Of a stretch of DNA of 64,000 bases, positions 17,691-26,959 are shown one piece after another. A program made the translations under genes and the position numbers. The number at the start of each line of letters is the position of its first letter. Positions within the stretch are counted from its first letter, which is position 1. The notes under the pieces are model-generated. The model saw nothing but the letters and a program-made list of their open reading frames with translations, was not told the origin of the DNA and ran no database searches. Where the stretch lies: positions 5,562,501 through 5,626,500 of the forward strand of contig NZ_CP100604.1 of NCBI RefSeq assembly GCF_031202265.1, given 5' to 3'. Source of the DNA: Bradyrhizobium sp. Ash2021. GTDB lineage: Bacteria > Pseudomonadota > Alphaproteobacteria > Rhizobiales > Xanthobacteraceae.

Positions 17691-18123
17691 GGCTCAGGCG
17701 TTCGAAATTCCAATGGGAAACCGGACAGCGCCTGACGGTTCTCCCGCGAGCTGCTAACGGCAACCATCGCAGAGTTCCCAGCAACGCTTTCCAGATCGCC
17801 GCTCCCGGTCCGACCCAGCGGCTGGATCGGCAATACGAATATGGGTCCGGCATCGCACCGCTGCAAGCGCATAAACGCAGCCCAGGCACCACCCGATTCG
17901 CGGTTCGGCAATCCCGGTAAGATTAATCGTTTCTGCCGGATTTGACAAAGGAAGCTCGCTCCGCTCGGCGGCCATGGAGGATAGCGGGCGCTTTTTGGCG
18001 CCCGATCCCGATTTGGTATTGCCCGGCTCACGACGTCCAGCCGGTTCTGGCGGTGTTCAACTCGATCGGGACGCCGCTCGCGAAGCTGCGCGCTGCCAGG
18101 ATTTTCCCAAAATCAACGGCGCA
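17691..18123. other. Intergenic region without a supported gene
   Basis: Open frames here lack family resemblance and ribosome sites. The stretch must hold the clpS promoter, but no clear -35/-10 pair could be identified by eye. Confidence 0.5.
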
Positions 18124-18125
18124 AG

Positions 18126-18157
18126 AAAAAAGCCCGGCCGTAACGGCCGGGCTTTTT
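18126..18157 (-). terminator. Rho-independent terminator of the phasin gene
   Basis: AAAAAGCCCGGCCG, loop TAA, CGGCCGGGCTTTTT: a 12- to 14-bp stem directly downstream of the phasin stop at 18179, with a T-run in the transcribed direction. Confidence 0.88.
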
Positions 18158-18178
18158 GTATTCGAAAAGGCTGCGCTG

Positions 18179-18520
18179 TTAGTGCGTCGCGGCAGGAACG
18201 AACTTGGAAACCAGGCCTTCGTAGGGCTTGAAAGTCTGCTTGGCGAGGTCGGTGTAGAGACCCGCGATCTTCTGGGTTTCGGCAACGAAGGTCTCGTAAG
18301 CTGAGCGCGCGAATTCGGTCTGCGCTTCAACCGCCTTGTCCAGCGACTTCACGCCGGAGAGCTTTTCCACAAACGACTTGGTGTCTTCGAACGACTTCTT
18401 GGCGTAGTCGCCATAGGCGGTCGCGATTGCCTGGACGCCGCTCTGCATGTTGCTCGCGGAAGCTGCGACCGTTTCGAGGTGCTCTTTACCGTAGGTCTGA
18501 ATGTCTTCGACTTTGATCAT
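18179..18520 (-). CDS. Phasin family protein (Phasin_2)
   Basis: This 113-residue, mostly alpha-helical protein has the Phasin_2 pattern: MIKVEDIQTYGKEHLE, a central SFVEKLSGVKSLDKAVEAQTEF helix, and SAYETFVAETQKIAGLYTDLAK. Phasins coat polyhydroxyalkanoate granules and control their size. The frame is open to 18640, but the ATG at 18520 has GGAAGGA upstream and starts the family consensus. Two GTGC/GCAC palindromes lie 80-125 bp upstream and are likely regulator-binding sites. The gene has its own terminator. Confidence 0.9.
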   Translation of the reverse strand: MIKVEDIQTYGKEHLETVAASASNMQSGVQAIATAYGDYAKKSFEDTKSFVEKLSGVKSLDKAVEAQTEFARSAYETFVAETQKIAGLYTDLAKQTFKPYEGLVSKFVPAATH

Positions 18521-18600
18521 GGTAGCTGAGTCCTTCCCAGACTGAATGTGCTGAAGTGATTTGCCGGGAGGTCCCGGCCCCCTGACACCGCCTCTATATA

Positions 18601-18643
18601 GTGCAGCGCACAATAGGTCAAGAAATTTTGTGCGACGCACAAA
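18601..18643. promoter_or_regulatory. Candidate operator pair upstream of the phasin gene
   Basis: Two related dyads occur here: GTGCAGCGCAC at 18601-18611 and the perfect 17-bp palindrome TTTGTGCGACGCACAAA at 18627-18643. PHA regulators of the PhaR type bind GC-rich dyads near phasin genes, so PhaR is the obvious candidate, by inference. A similar half-conserved site, TTGTGCGATGCAC, is found upstream of the alpha/beta hydrolase gene at 24295. Confidence 0.55.
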
Positions 18644-18933
18644 TATACAGATATATCGAATTAGCTGACAACCCCGGGAAGTTGCGCAACGCTTGCTTAA
18701 GCTTTTGGAAACTCGCTCCGCCTAACCTGATTCCCGGACTTGTTCGCCTTCCGACAGACCGCCTGAAATCCATTTGTGAACAGCACATTAGCTAGAATAG
18801 CGACCTGATTGACCGCCCCAGCCGGAAATTTCGCCCGGATCGGCATGTCGAGCAGGGAAACATCAGCGGTCCGTTGGGCACAATTTCGCCTCACGAACCG
18901 GTGATCAAGATAGAAATTGGGACGGGGAAGTAA

Positions 18934-20805
18934 ATGCTTCGTACAACCTTGGCTTCCTCGCGCGCGCTGCGAGTCTGCGTTCTCGGGCTGGCTACCTTCA
19001 CCGCGGCGATACTGATCACGAGCGACCGTGCCGAGGCGCGCCGCTATCATCGCCACTACGCCCGCCATCACAGCAGCCATGAGGCGCGCGCGAGCTACAG
19101 CCCGCAATTCTCTTCGATCATCGTCGATGGAAATTCCGGCGCGGTGCTGGCCTCCAACAATCCCGACGGCAGCCGCCATCCCGCCTCGCTGACCAAGATC
19201 ATGACGCTTTATCTGCTGTTCGAGCGTCTCGAATCCGGCAAGATGACGCTGGACACGGAAATGGACGTGTCCGAGCACGCCTCCGAACAGGCCCCGACCA
19301 AGCTCGGCCTCAGGCCCGGCCAGACCATCAAGGTCGAAGACGCCATCAAGGGACTGGTGACCCGCTCGGCCAACGACGCCGCCGTCGTGATCGCGGAAGC
19401 CATCGCCGGCGATGAGGGTGATTTCGCGAAGCTGATGACGCGCAAGGCGCGCGCGCTCGGCATGACCAGGACGGTCTATCGCAACGCCTCAGGCCTTCCC
19501 GATGATGATCAGGTGACCACCGCGCGCGATCAATCGACCTTGGGCCGCGCCATCCAGGATCGCTTCCCGCGCTATTACCGCTATTTCTCGACCAGCGTGT
19601 TCAACTATCACGGCCAGTCGATCCGCAACCATAATCACCTGCTCGGCAGCGTCGAAGGCATCGACGGCATCAAGACCGGCTACACCCGCGCGTCCGGCTT
19701 CAACCTCGTGAGCTCGCTGCGCCGCGGCAACCACCATCTGGTCGGCGTCGTGCTGGGCGGTCGCAGCGGTGGTTCGCGCGACGCCATCATGCGCAATCTG
19801 CTGGCCGAAAACCTCGAAAAGAGCGCCACCAAGCGCACCGTCGCCGCGATCACCGAACGCAATCCGGCAGATGCCAGCACTGACGTTGCCGAAGCCGACA
19901 CCCGGCCGACCGAGATGGTTCAGCTCAACGGCGCCGGCGCGGCCGCTTCCGCGGAGCCCGCGATGGCCGCACTTCCGGCGACGCGGCCGGCGGCACCGGC
20001 GAAACCCTCGCTGATGGCGGCTGCGGCCGCTGCCCTGCCCCCGCCACCCGCCAAGCCTGAACAAGCCAGGGTCGAGCTGCAGGCCAGGCCCGAGCCCGCA
20101 CCGTTCACCAATGGCGTGATCCAGACCCAGCCGATCGCAGTGATCCCGGGCTCGGCCGAGCCGATGAAGCCGGTCAGGGTGAAGACCGTCCAGATCAAGG
20201 CCGGGCAGATGAAGCTCGCCGCGGCCGGTCCGTCCCAGCCGGCCACTCCCATCACCAATGCGATCCCGCCGGCCCGCGCTGAAGTGGCGGAGACGTCGAG
20301 CGCGGTGGTGGCAAAGGCCGAAATCACCAAGACCGAAACGACCAAGCCGGAAATGCCGCCGCAGCCGGCCAATCACGGAACCGGAAACGGCGTGCTCGGC
20401 GTACTGCCCGCCGCGAGCGTGCCGTCCACCCCCTCGCAGGCCTTTACCTCACAGGTCTCTACCTCGCAGGCCTTGGCCTATGCCGAGCCGGCGCCCCGCG
20501 CCCAACCCCAAATGGTTCAACAGAACGGCGCCATCAAGCCCGCAGCCGCCATCGCCCACGCCGGCTGGATCATTCAGGTCGGCGCGCTGGAAAGCGAGAG
20601 CGAGGCCAAGCAGCGCATCGACCTCGCGCGCAACCAGGCCCGCGGCCTGCTCAGCAAGGCCGACCCGTTCACCGAGCCTGTGGTCGCCAAGGACAACCGA
20701 AAGCTTTACCGCGCCCGGTTCGCCGGCCTCGAGCGCGATCAGGCCGAAGCCGTCTGCAAGACGCTGAAGCGCGCCGACATTTCCTGCATCACCGTTCGCA
20801 ACTGA
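18934..20805 (+). CDS. D-alanyl-D-alanine carboxypeptidase with C-terminal SPOR domain
   Basis: This 623-residue exported penicillin-binding protein of the DacA/S11 family has a signal peptide at residues ~1-35. Active-site motifs are SLTK (Ser85-Lys88), SAN (145-147) and KTG (247-249). A long Ala/Pro-rich linker (~300-540) leads to a SPOR domain (GWIIQVGALES... to SCITVRN, ~548-623) that binds septal peptidoglycan. It trims the terminal D-Ala of murein stem peptides. The ATG at 18934 follows GGGACGGGGAAG, and a terminator follows at 20830. Confidence 0.93.
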   Translation: MLRTTLASSRALRVCVLGLATFTAAILITSDRAEARRYHRHYARHHSSHEARASYSPQFSSIIVDGNSGAVLASNNPDGSRHPASLTKIMTLYLLFERLESGKMTLDTEMDVSEHASEQAPTKLGLRPGQTIKVEDAIKGLVTRSANDAAVVIAEAIAGDEGDFAKLMTRKARALGMTRTVYRNASGLPDDDQVTTARDQSTLGRAIQDRFPRYYRYFSTSVFNYHGQSIRNHNHLLGSVEGIDGIKTGYTRASGFNLVSSLRRGNHHLVGVVLGGRSGGSRDAIMRNLLAENLEKSATKRTVAAITERNPADASTDVAEADTRPTEMVQLNGAGAAASAEPAMAALPATRPAAPAKPSLMAAAAAALPPPPAKPEQARVELQARPEPAPFTNGVIQTQPIAVIPGSAEPMKPVRVKTVQIKAGQMKLAAAGPSQPATPITNAIPPARAEVAETSSAVVAKAEITKTETTKPEMPPQPANHGTGNGVLGVLPAASVPSTPSQAFTSQVSTSQALAYAEPAPRAQPQMVQQNGAIKPAAAIAHAGWIIQVGALESESEAKQRIDLARNQARGLLSKADPFTEPVVAKDNRKLYRARFAGLERDQAEAVCKTLKRADISCITVRN

Positions 20806-20829
20806 TCCACGGGTTGCTTTGCAAGTCGC

Positions 20830-20862
20830 AAGGCCGGCGCCGCAAGCGCCGGCCTTGTTGCT
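20830..20862 (+). terminator. Rho-independent terminator after the D,D-carboxypeptidase gene
   Basis: AAGGCCGGCGC, CGCAA loop, GCGCCGGCCTT, then GTTGCTTTT: an 11-bp perfect stem with a T-rich tail, 25 bp after the stop codon. Confidence 0.85.
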
Positions 20863-21069
20863 TTTGGAGAACACTCCCGGGAACTGTTGGGATCGCCGAT
20901 CGATCGTGCGGCTATTCGGCCCGCTAAAAACTTCTCGGAAAGAATTTACGGTTAAGTTTCACGGAATGAACGATCGACCACGCCGGACAACGGCGGGCGA
21001 CACGGGGCGTTGGTCAGAGAAGATGCAGAAGCAACTCGCGGTTCGTAGCGTTTGGTAGCGTAGCCGGAG

Positions 21070-21798
21070 TTAGCTGAGATGCGTGCGAAGCAGAGTATCC
21101 TTGGCCTCGTTTACACGGGAAGCGAGGTACGTCGACCCCCCCTGGTCGGGATGCAGTTTCTTCATCAGGGCGCGGTGCGCCCGGCTGATGTCGTCACGCC
21201 CCGCCCCCGGCTGCAGGCCAAGGATCTGATAAGCCTCCTCGTCCGTCATTTTGCCGCTCGGCGCCGCGCGGCGCTGCCCCCCTGTCGCGTTTCCCTGCGC
21301 GTCCTGACGCCAAGCGGGAAACCGGCGGTCCAGATAGCTTTCAAGTAACGAGACGCTTTCGGCGTCGAAGCCCGGTATCATCGCCGTCAGCCCCGCCAGG
21401 TCGAACTCGTCGAGCGAACGGCCGGCATTCGGCCCGTCGACGATCTGACCTCTGAGCTCGCCGCTGTCGTGGTCGAGGCTCATGTCGAGATATTGCGAGC
21501 GCACCCGCGAAGTCTGCCCCGCCGAACGCTGCGCGCCGCCGCCGAAGATGCCGCCGATATTGCCAAATCCCGATGCCCCGAACGGCGACCAGCCGAGCAG
21601 CCCGGCGCCGAAGATGCCAAGCGGGATCGCCACCGCCAGTTCGCCTTTCAGGCCGGTAAAGGCGGCCACCGCCAGCGCGACAACGCCGCCGCCGATCTTG
21701 ATGACGCGCGCGAGCACGACCGGATTGGCTGCACGAAACATCTGCAGCAGCGAATAAAGCAGGACAACGGCGACGACGCCGGCAATCAGGGTTGGCAT
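21070..21798 (-). CDS. DnaJ-domain membrane protein
   Basis: This 242-residue protein has an N-terminal hydrophobic anchor (PTLIAGVVAVVLLYSLL) plus further weakly hydrophobic stretches to ~75. A middle region contains YLDMSLDHDSGELRGQIVDGP and SLLESYLDRRFPAW, and a C-terminal J domain has the HPD tripeptide (ALMKKLHPDQGG). J proteins stimulate Hsp70 ATPase. This topology (membrane anchor first, J domain last) resembles TIM14/DjlA-like proteins and is conserved in alphaproteobacteria. The client is unknown. Confidence 0.85.
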   Translation of the reverse strand: MPTLIAGVVAVVLLYSLLQMFRAANPVVLARVIKIGGGVVALAVAAFTGLKGELAVAIPLGIFGAGLLGWSPFGASGFGNIGGIFGGGAQRSAGQTSRVRSQYLDMSLDHDSGELRGQIVDGPNAGRSLDEFDLAGLTAMIPGFDAESVSLLESYLDRRFPAWRQDAQGNATGGQRRAAPSGKMTDEEAYQILGLQPGAGRDDISRAHRALMKKLHPDQGGSTYLASRVNEAKDTLLRTHLS

Positions 21799-21997
21799 GA
21801 GGCCAATATAGTCGTCTCCGCGGCAAAAAACATGGCGGTCCTGGCGTTACCCAAGGCCTTGAAGCGGGTGTTGCAACGGGATCTTGCATCCATCCCGTTC
21901 AAGCAGGCCTGACGAAACCAAAACCGCCGTGGCATCTGCCGCAGGGATTTTATAATCTCGTTTCGACAGCGGTCGCAGACCGGTGGGAGCAGCGCGA

Positions 21998-22402
21998 ATG
22001 GCGGCAGACGGACTGACGACCCTCCGCAGCAGCTACGGGCCAGGCGACACCATGAACCGGCTCGAGGCCGAGGTGAAGGCACGCGGCATGACGGTGTTTG
22101 CCCGCATCGATCATGCCGCCGGCGCGACGGGCGCCGGACTTTTGCTGCGGCCGACCGAGGTTTTGGTGTTTGGCAATGCCAAAGGAGGCACGCCGCTGAT
22201 GCAATCGGTCCAGACCATTGGCATCGACCTGCCGCTGAAGGCACTGGTCTGGCAGGATGCATCCGGCGTCACATGGCTTTCCTACAATGATCCTGCCTGG
22301 CTCGCGCAACGGCACGGGCTCGCGGGCGAGACCAGCACGGCGATCGGCAACCTGTCGGCGGCCCTCGCGGCGGTGACGAAGGCGGCAATTTCGTCGTCGT
22401 AG
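21998..22402 (+). CDS. DUF302 domain protein
   Basis: This 134-residue protein has the DUF302 pattern: RLEAEVKARGMTVFARIDHAAGA, LLLRPTEVLVFGNAKGGTPLMQ, then IGIDLPLKALVWQDA. The fold is known but the biochemical role is not; it is proposed to be a small-molecule or redox-related sensor. A GTG at 21983 is in frame, but the ATG at 21998 has GTGGGAG upstream and is preferred. It is convergent with the VWA gene, only 31 bp away. Confidence 0.85.
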   Translation: MAADGLTTLRSSYGPGDTMNRLEAEVKARGMTVFARIDHAAGATGAGLLLRPTEVLVFGNAKGGTPLMQSVQTIGIDLPLKALVWQDASGVTWLSYNDPAWLAQRHGLAGETSTAIGNLSAALAAVTKAAISSS

Positions 22403-22433
22403 TGCTTGGAGAGCTTTGCGATCGACTAACGAT

Positions 22434-23201
22434 TTACTTCATCTGGCCGATCAGCTTGGCCGCACCGCTGCCGGTTTTCGACAGCCGCAGCAATGCCTCG
22501 CGTCCACCGGCGGCATAGGCGGCGGCGGCGCGCAGCAAATCGCGCAATTGGGCGGCGGCGCCGGGATCGAACCGGCAATACGCGCCGCCGGTGAGCCGCG
22601 CGATCTCGCGGAACGCCTGCTCGGCCGTGGCATCATGGCCTTCCTGAAACATGAACACGGGCACCTTCAGCAGGCCGAGTTCGCCGGCCTTGGCGCACAG
22701 CTCGTCGACCGACTCTTCCATCGCATCGCCGACGAACACCACGGCACGCACGGCGGAGGCGACCGCCTCCCGGCGCGCTTCCGACAGCACCTTGCCGATC
22801 TGGGTATTGCCGCCCTGGCAATCGATCTTGCTCATTAACTTCGCCAGTTGCGCGCTGTCGGAAATCCATCCCGTCGCGCGGCATTCGTGGAAGCCGCGGT
22901 AGTAGACAAGGCGGATGTCGAGACTGCCGAGCGAGGCCGCCTCGCGAAACATGTCGGCCTGCAGCGCGCAGGCCATGTCCCAGGTCGGCTGCCGGCTCAT
23001 GGTGGCGTCGAGCGCGAACACCAGCCTGCCCCTGGCGCCCGCACGGAGCGGTGACATCGCCTTCGCCTTGGCGACGAAGGCGGCAATGTCGTCCGCCGCC
23101 GATGGCCGTGCTTCCGGCAACGGGCCGGCCTTGCGCTGACCGGCCGCTGGCGCGGAAGACACCTCACCTGCAGATTTGGGTTTGATCGGTTCGCCGGTCA
23201 T
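22434..23201 (-). CDS. VWA domain-containing protein
   Basis: This 255-residue protein has a disordered N-terminus and a von Willebrand factor A-like fold. LVFALDATMSRQPTWD carries a MIDAS-like D-x-T/S-x-S pattern, followed by IRLVYYRG, GGNTQIGKVLSEA and AVVFVGDAMEESVDEL. It appears cytoplasmic. Its role is unknown; rhizobial homologues are conserved near DnaJ-domain proteins, which matches the gene 600 bp away here. Confidence 0.82.
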   Translation of the reverse strand: MTGEPIKPKSAGEVSSAPAAGQRKAGPLPEARPSAADDIAAFVAKAKAMSPLRAGARGRLVFALDATMSRQPTWDMACALQADMFREAASLGSLDIRLVYYRGFHECRATGWISDSAQLAKLMSKIDCQGGNTQIGKVLSEARREAVASAVRAVVFVGDAMEESVDELCAKAGELGLLKVPVFMFQEGHDATAEQAFREIARLTGGAYCRFDPGAAAQLRDLLRAAAAYAAGGREALLRLSKTGSGAAKLIGQMK

Positions 23202-23317
23202 GGTCGCTCGCCAGTTGCAGCGAACTCAATGTGGGACGGCAACCGAGACCGGTCAATGCGACGGCTTCGCGCAAATCCCATTACGGCCGAATGAAGCGTC
23301 GGGAGTGGGCCGGACGG

Positions 23318-24172
23318 TCAGTTCTGCTGCGGCGCATAGGGCGCAACCGGTCCGGCGTCGGTCATTGCGGGCGGCTTCTTGGTCACGACCGGCCGGAGCG
23401 GGCTGTCGTCGGCGATGAATTTGTCCAGCATGTCCTGGATCGACGACTTCGCCTGATCGGGGCCGGTATCGCGCATATCATTATGCTGGAAGCTGGTATT
23501 GACCACCGTAATACCGGCCTTGTCGCAATCCGCCGTATCGGGAATGACGCCCGGGTCGGTCTTGAACTGCGGATCCTTGGAGCGGAAGGACAGGATCTTG
23601 AACTTGCCGTCGGTCAGGAACGGAACCCGCAGATTGTCCAGTGTCACGACCTTCTTGATCTCGTCGGGATACTGCTTGGCGAAATACATCGTGATGTCGC
23701 CGCCCATCGAATGTCCGATCATCGTGAGCTTGTCGTAGTCGGCATTGGGCTGGACTTTGCGCATTTCGCTGACGGCGAAATGGATATTGGCGACGCCGCG
23801 CAGGATTTGCGGCAGGCGGCCGACATAAAGCTCACCGGGCTTGGTCACCATCGGCGGATCGCTAGGGAGATCATGCTGGGGGCTGATCACCAGATAGCCG
23901 CGGGCGGCGAAGATGTTGGCGAGGAACGAGTACTCGGTGTTCTTGACCGTGTTGCCATGGTTGAGGACCGCGACCGGCAAGGTGATCATGCCGGCATCGG
24001 CCTGCATTTCCTTGTCGTAGCGGACCGCGACATCCACCGCTACCAGACGGTCGTCGCGCGCCGGATCGTGGAACGACAGCGTCTCGTGCCTGATGGCCCA
24101 CCTGCTCGCGGTGAAATACGCGACAGTGACCAGCACGGAAAGTGAAAGCAGAACGGTAATTCCACGTTTCAT
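23318..24172 (-). CDS. Exported alpha/beta hydrolase
   Basis: This protein of about 284 residues has an N-terminal signal/anchor (residues 1-25). An alpha/beta-hydrolase core shows AVLNHGNTVKNTEYS (oxyanion strand), a RGYLVISPQHDLPS loop, nucleophile elbow GHSMGG, and VNTSFQHNDM carrying the likely catalytic His. The substrate is unknown. The frame opens at 24307, but the ATG at 24172 has GAGGA upstream and begins the signal peptide. Two dyads lie in the promoter region, one resembling the phasin operator, so a role in polyester or lipid metabolism is conceivable but unproven. Confidence 0.83.
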   Translation of the reverse strand: MKRGITVLLSLSVLVTVAYFTASRWAIRHETLSFHDPARDDRLVAVDVAVRYDKEMQADAGMITLPVAVLNHGNTVKNTEYSFLANIFAARGYLVISPQHDLPSDPPMVTKPGELYVGRLPQILRGVANIHFAVSEMRKVQPNADYDKLTMIGHSMGGDITMYFAKQYPDEIKKVVTLDNLRVPFLTDGKFKILSFRSKDPQFKTDPGVIPDTADCDKAGITVVNTSFQHNDMRDTGPDQAKSSIQDMLDKFIADDSPLRPVVTKKPPAMTDAGPVAPYAPQQN

Positions 24173-24241
24173 GTTCGTCCTCGGCACCCATCCCTGGGCG
24201 ATTTTGGCTGGAGACTCTTTGGCCTCCTTCTTCAGCATATA

Positions 24242-24259
24242 TGTCACGGCGACGTGACA
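24242..24259. promoter_or_regulatory. Perfect inverted repeat upstream of the alpha/beta hydrolase
   Basis: TGTCACG-GCGA-CGTGACA: 7-bp perfect arms with a 4-bp spacer, 70 bp before the hydrolase start. The size and symmetry are typical of a dimeric repressor operator; the regulator is unknown. Confidence 0.5.
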
Positions 24260-24294
24260 GGAAGTCCAAATGTTGTGAAATGTCCGCCTGATCG

Positions 24295-24309
24295 TTGTGC
24301 GATGCACCT
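24295..24309. promoter_or_regulatory. Phasin-operator-like site
   Basis: TTGTGCGATGCACCT matches the phasin dyad TTGTGCGACGCACAA at 12 of 15 positions. A further GTGC core (ATTGTGCAAT) follows at 24314. Confidence 0.4.
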
Positions 24310-24770
24310 ATCCATTGTGCAATTGCTCAGTCGACGGCGATCACCGGCCCTTTCCTAGCCTTACGACGCAACCAATCAAGCTTCGGTTCGGCGTCTCGAT
24401 AAAAGTCTAATGAAAACGTCGCTCCCAGCGATCGGTTCCCAAACTACAACCTTTGGGCGGCGGCCGATATCCCGTACAAACACGGTTGTAGATCACGAGA
24501 TTCAGCGCCGGATCGTCATTGGCCCGGAAGCCGGCAGTTTCAGCCTAAACTTGCCCTCTTGGAAGGCTAAAGGATTTAGGGCCGGCCGCCCGCGAGCCCG
24601 CCTGGCGCAATCGATTGCGTGCCGCGCGGGGCTGGAACTGCCCTTTCCGAGGATCAGGCGGAACTGAACCACGATTCAGGCGCTTGGATGTATCCGCCCG
24701 AGGTAACCTTCCGCCGCCAACAGCGGCTCGTTCCAGGATGACGGTATTGCGGCCCTCCTAGGCTCCGAGG
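24310..24770. other. Intergenic region without a supported gene
   Basis: An 85-codon frame at 24410 has no ribosome site or family resemblance. Nothing else was recognised in this stretch between the hydrolase promoter and the mipZ stop. Confidence 0.5.
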
Positions 24771-25694
24771 CTAGGCGACGATGATGTCGTGGACTTCGAG
24801 CGGCTTGTCGACTTGGGTGAACCATTCGGCGCGATTGGCGGCGCGGCGGCGACCGCGTTCGTCGAGCGGCAGTTTCAGCTGGCGTAGCAGGCTCGTCACC
24901 TCCTCGCGCGCGGTGACGTGGCCGAGACTCGGCCGCGTCCCGAGCGTGGCCTCGTCGATGTCGTCGAGCGCGGTGAGGCCGCGCGGAAAAAACTCGCGGT
25001 AGACCACCCGCTCGGCAAAGCCGTCGATGGCGCGAAAACCCAACCGCAGCGACAGATCCTTCAGGCTGTCGGCGACGAGCTGCTTGTTGCGCGAGCCGAT
25101 CATCGACAACCGGTTGCGGACCACGATCCAGTCGGTCGATGCGCCATCGAGCTGGCGGCGCTTGCGCCTGGTGTCGCGCACCATCTCCGCGTAATGGCTC
25201 TCGCCGGTCACCGAATAGGTGGCGGGATCGACGGTGCCGAGCACGTCGAAATCGAGAAAACTGTCGTTGATCGGCGTCACCAGCGTATCGGCCATCGAAT
25301 GCGCCAGCCGCATCAGATAGGAGTCCGAGCCCGGCGTATCGATGACGATGAAATCGAAGCTGCGCTCGACCGTGCTCACCGCTTCCATGAACTGCAGGAA
25401 TTCGGAATTTTCATTGTCGGCGATCTGCATCGTCTGGCCGAGCTTGATGCAGAAATGGACGGGGAGTTCGAGATCGAGACCGGTGCGGCGCGCCCAGGCC
25501 TTTCGATTGGCGATGTAGCGGGTGAAACTCTGTTGGCGGCAATCGAGGTCGATGGTGGCGACGCGCTGGCCGGCTTTCATCAGCGCGACAGCGATATGCA
25601 GGGCGGTGGTGGATTTTCCCGAACCGCCCTTCTCGTTGCCCAGCACAACGACATGCGCCGAGCCCGATTGACCCTGACTAGCCTGCAGCAGCAT
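24771..25694 (-). CDS. mipZ: Division-plane positioning ATPase MipZ
   Basis: This 307-residue ParA/MinD-type ATPase has the deviant Walker A NEKGGSGKST at 20-29. The switch regions are IDLDCRQQSFTRYIANR (MipZ-typical) and FIVIDTPGSDSYLM. MipZ forms polar gradients from ParB-parS and inhibits FtsZ assembly, so division occurs at mid-cell. Length and the DSFLDFDVLG and VRNRLSMIGSRNK segments fit MipZ rather than ParA. It is divergent from panC, as in many Bradyrhizobiaceae. Confidence 0.92.
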   Translation of the reverse strand: MLLQASQGQSGSAHVVVLGNEKGGSGKSTTALHIAVALMKAGQRVATIDLDCRQQSFTRYIANRKAWARRTGLDLELPVHFCIKLGQTMQIADNENSEFLQFMEAVSTVERSFDFIVIDTPGSDSYLMRLAHSMADTLVTPINDSFLDFDVLGTVDPATYSVTGESHYAEMVRDTRRKRRQLDGASTDWIVVRNRLSMIGSRNKQLVADSLKDLSLRLGFRAIDGFAERVVYREFFPRGLTALDDIDEATLGTRPSLGHVTAREEVTSLLRQLKLPLDERGRRRAANRAEWFTQVDKPLEVHDIIVA

Positions 25695-25985
25695 GATTCA
25701 ACCCCCGTTGATATCTTCAAATCCGGCGCGGCTGCGGTCAAGTGAAATGCATGACAGATCTCTCAAATCGTTGTCGGTCTGCCTTAATCATGAATCGGCA
25801 GCACCACGCGGCTGCGCCGGCCGGTCACGCCGGCCGTTTGATGCACGCTGTCGCGGTCAGATGAACACGCTTGCCGCCAGCCGTCTTGGCGACGACGCCT
25901 CGGCCTTGGTAAGGTCGGTGTGCCCGCCGCAGGGCGAGGGCCATAGCGCCCTCACCCACCCGCCCCTCCAAGAGATCGAGCCCAG

Positions 25986-26837
25986 ATGTCGCGAAGTCCC
26001 ATGGTCGTCCGTACCGTTCCCGCATTACGCCGCGCCGTGGATGGCTTGCGGGCGCGAAAGGCCACAACCGCGCTGGTGCCAACCATGGGAGCGCTCCATG
26101 ACGGCCATGTGTCGCTGGTGCGCCTCGCCAAACGCCGCGCCCAAAAAGTCATCGTCTCGATCTTTGTTAATCCCACCCAGTTCGCGCCGACCGAAGACTT
26201 CGGCTCGTACCCGCGGACCTGGAAGGCCGACCTCGCAAAACTCGCCGCCGAGAAGGTCGACCTGATCTGGAATCCCGACGTCAAGGCGATGTACCCGGAC
26301 GGTTTTGCCACGCGGATCGTGCCGGAAGGTCCGGCGACCGCCGGCCTGGAGGACCGCTTCCGGCCGCACTTCTTCGGCGGCGTCGCCACCGTGGTCGGCA
26401 AGCTGTTCACGCAGGTCCGGCCGGATTTTGCGATTTTCGGCGAGAAGGATTTTCAGCAATTGCGGGTCGTGACCCAGATGGCCCGGGATCTCGATCTCAG
26501 CGTCAAGGTGATCGGGTCGAAGACCGTCCGGGAGCGTGACGGCCTCGCGATGTCCTCCCGCAACGTCTATCTGTCCCCGGACGAGCGGCAGACCGCGCCG
26601 GTGCTCTACCGCGCCATGAAGGAATGCGCCAAGCGCCTGAAGGCCGGCGACGATGTCGAAGCGGCGATGGCCGGCGGACGTGAACTGATCGCCGCTGCCG
26701 GTTTTGTCATCGACTATCTTGAGGCCCGGCACGCCGAGACGCTGGCGCCGATCGCCTCCGTCAGGGACGGGCCGGTGCGGATCCTGGTCGCGGCACGGCT
26801 TGGCAAGACGCGGCTGATCGACAATCTCGGGGTTTAG
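25986..26837 (+). CDS. panC: Pantothenate synthetase (pantoate--beta-alanine ligase)
   Basis: This 283-residue enzyme joins pantoate and beta-alanine with ATP in vitamin B5/CoA synthesis. Visible motifs are [10 protein letters not shown] (ATP-binding HIGH-like) at 32-41, [35 protein letters not shown] and the KMSKS-like stretch [13 protein letters not shown]. The enzyme is cytosolic. The start ATG at 25986 gives a family-standard length. No panB is adjacent. Confidence 0.96.
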   Translation: MSRSPMVVRTVPALRRAVDGLRARKATTALVPTMGALHDGHVSLVRLAKRRAQKVIVSIFVNPTQFAPTEDFGSYPRTWKADLAKLAAEKVDLIWNPDVKAMYPDGFATRIVPEGPATAGLEDRFRPHFFGGVATVVGKLFTQVRPDFAIFGEKDFQQLRVVTQMARDLDLSVKVIGSKTVRERDGLAMSSRNVYLSPDERQTAPVLYRAMKECAKRLKAGDDVEAAMAGGRELIAAAGFVIDYLEARHAETLAPIASVRDGPVRILVAARLGKTRLIDNLGV

Positions 26838-26959
26838 GCCGCCCGGCGGCTTGAAATGCAAAGCAGATGAGCCGGCGTCAGCTTGCGCAGAACTACGGCC
26901 GGATGGAATATCGCCGTGGTGGATTTGCGCGAAAGGTTTTGCCGAGGGGAGCGGCCAGC

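Noticed and set aside
17678..18031. 117-codon minus-strand frame upstream of clpS
   Set aside because: No family resemblance, no ribosome site, and it overlaps the clpS start region where a promoter is expected.
22545..22575. tRNA-like T-arm sequence (GGATCGAACCGG)
   Set aside because: It is inside the VWA gene in frame (RFDPGAAA) and no acceptor or anticodon stem is present.
24410..24667. 85-codon plus-strand frame
   Set aside because: Random-looking composition and no ribosome site.
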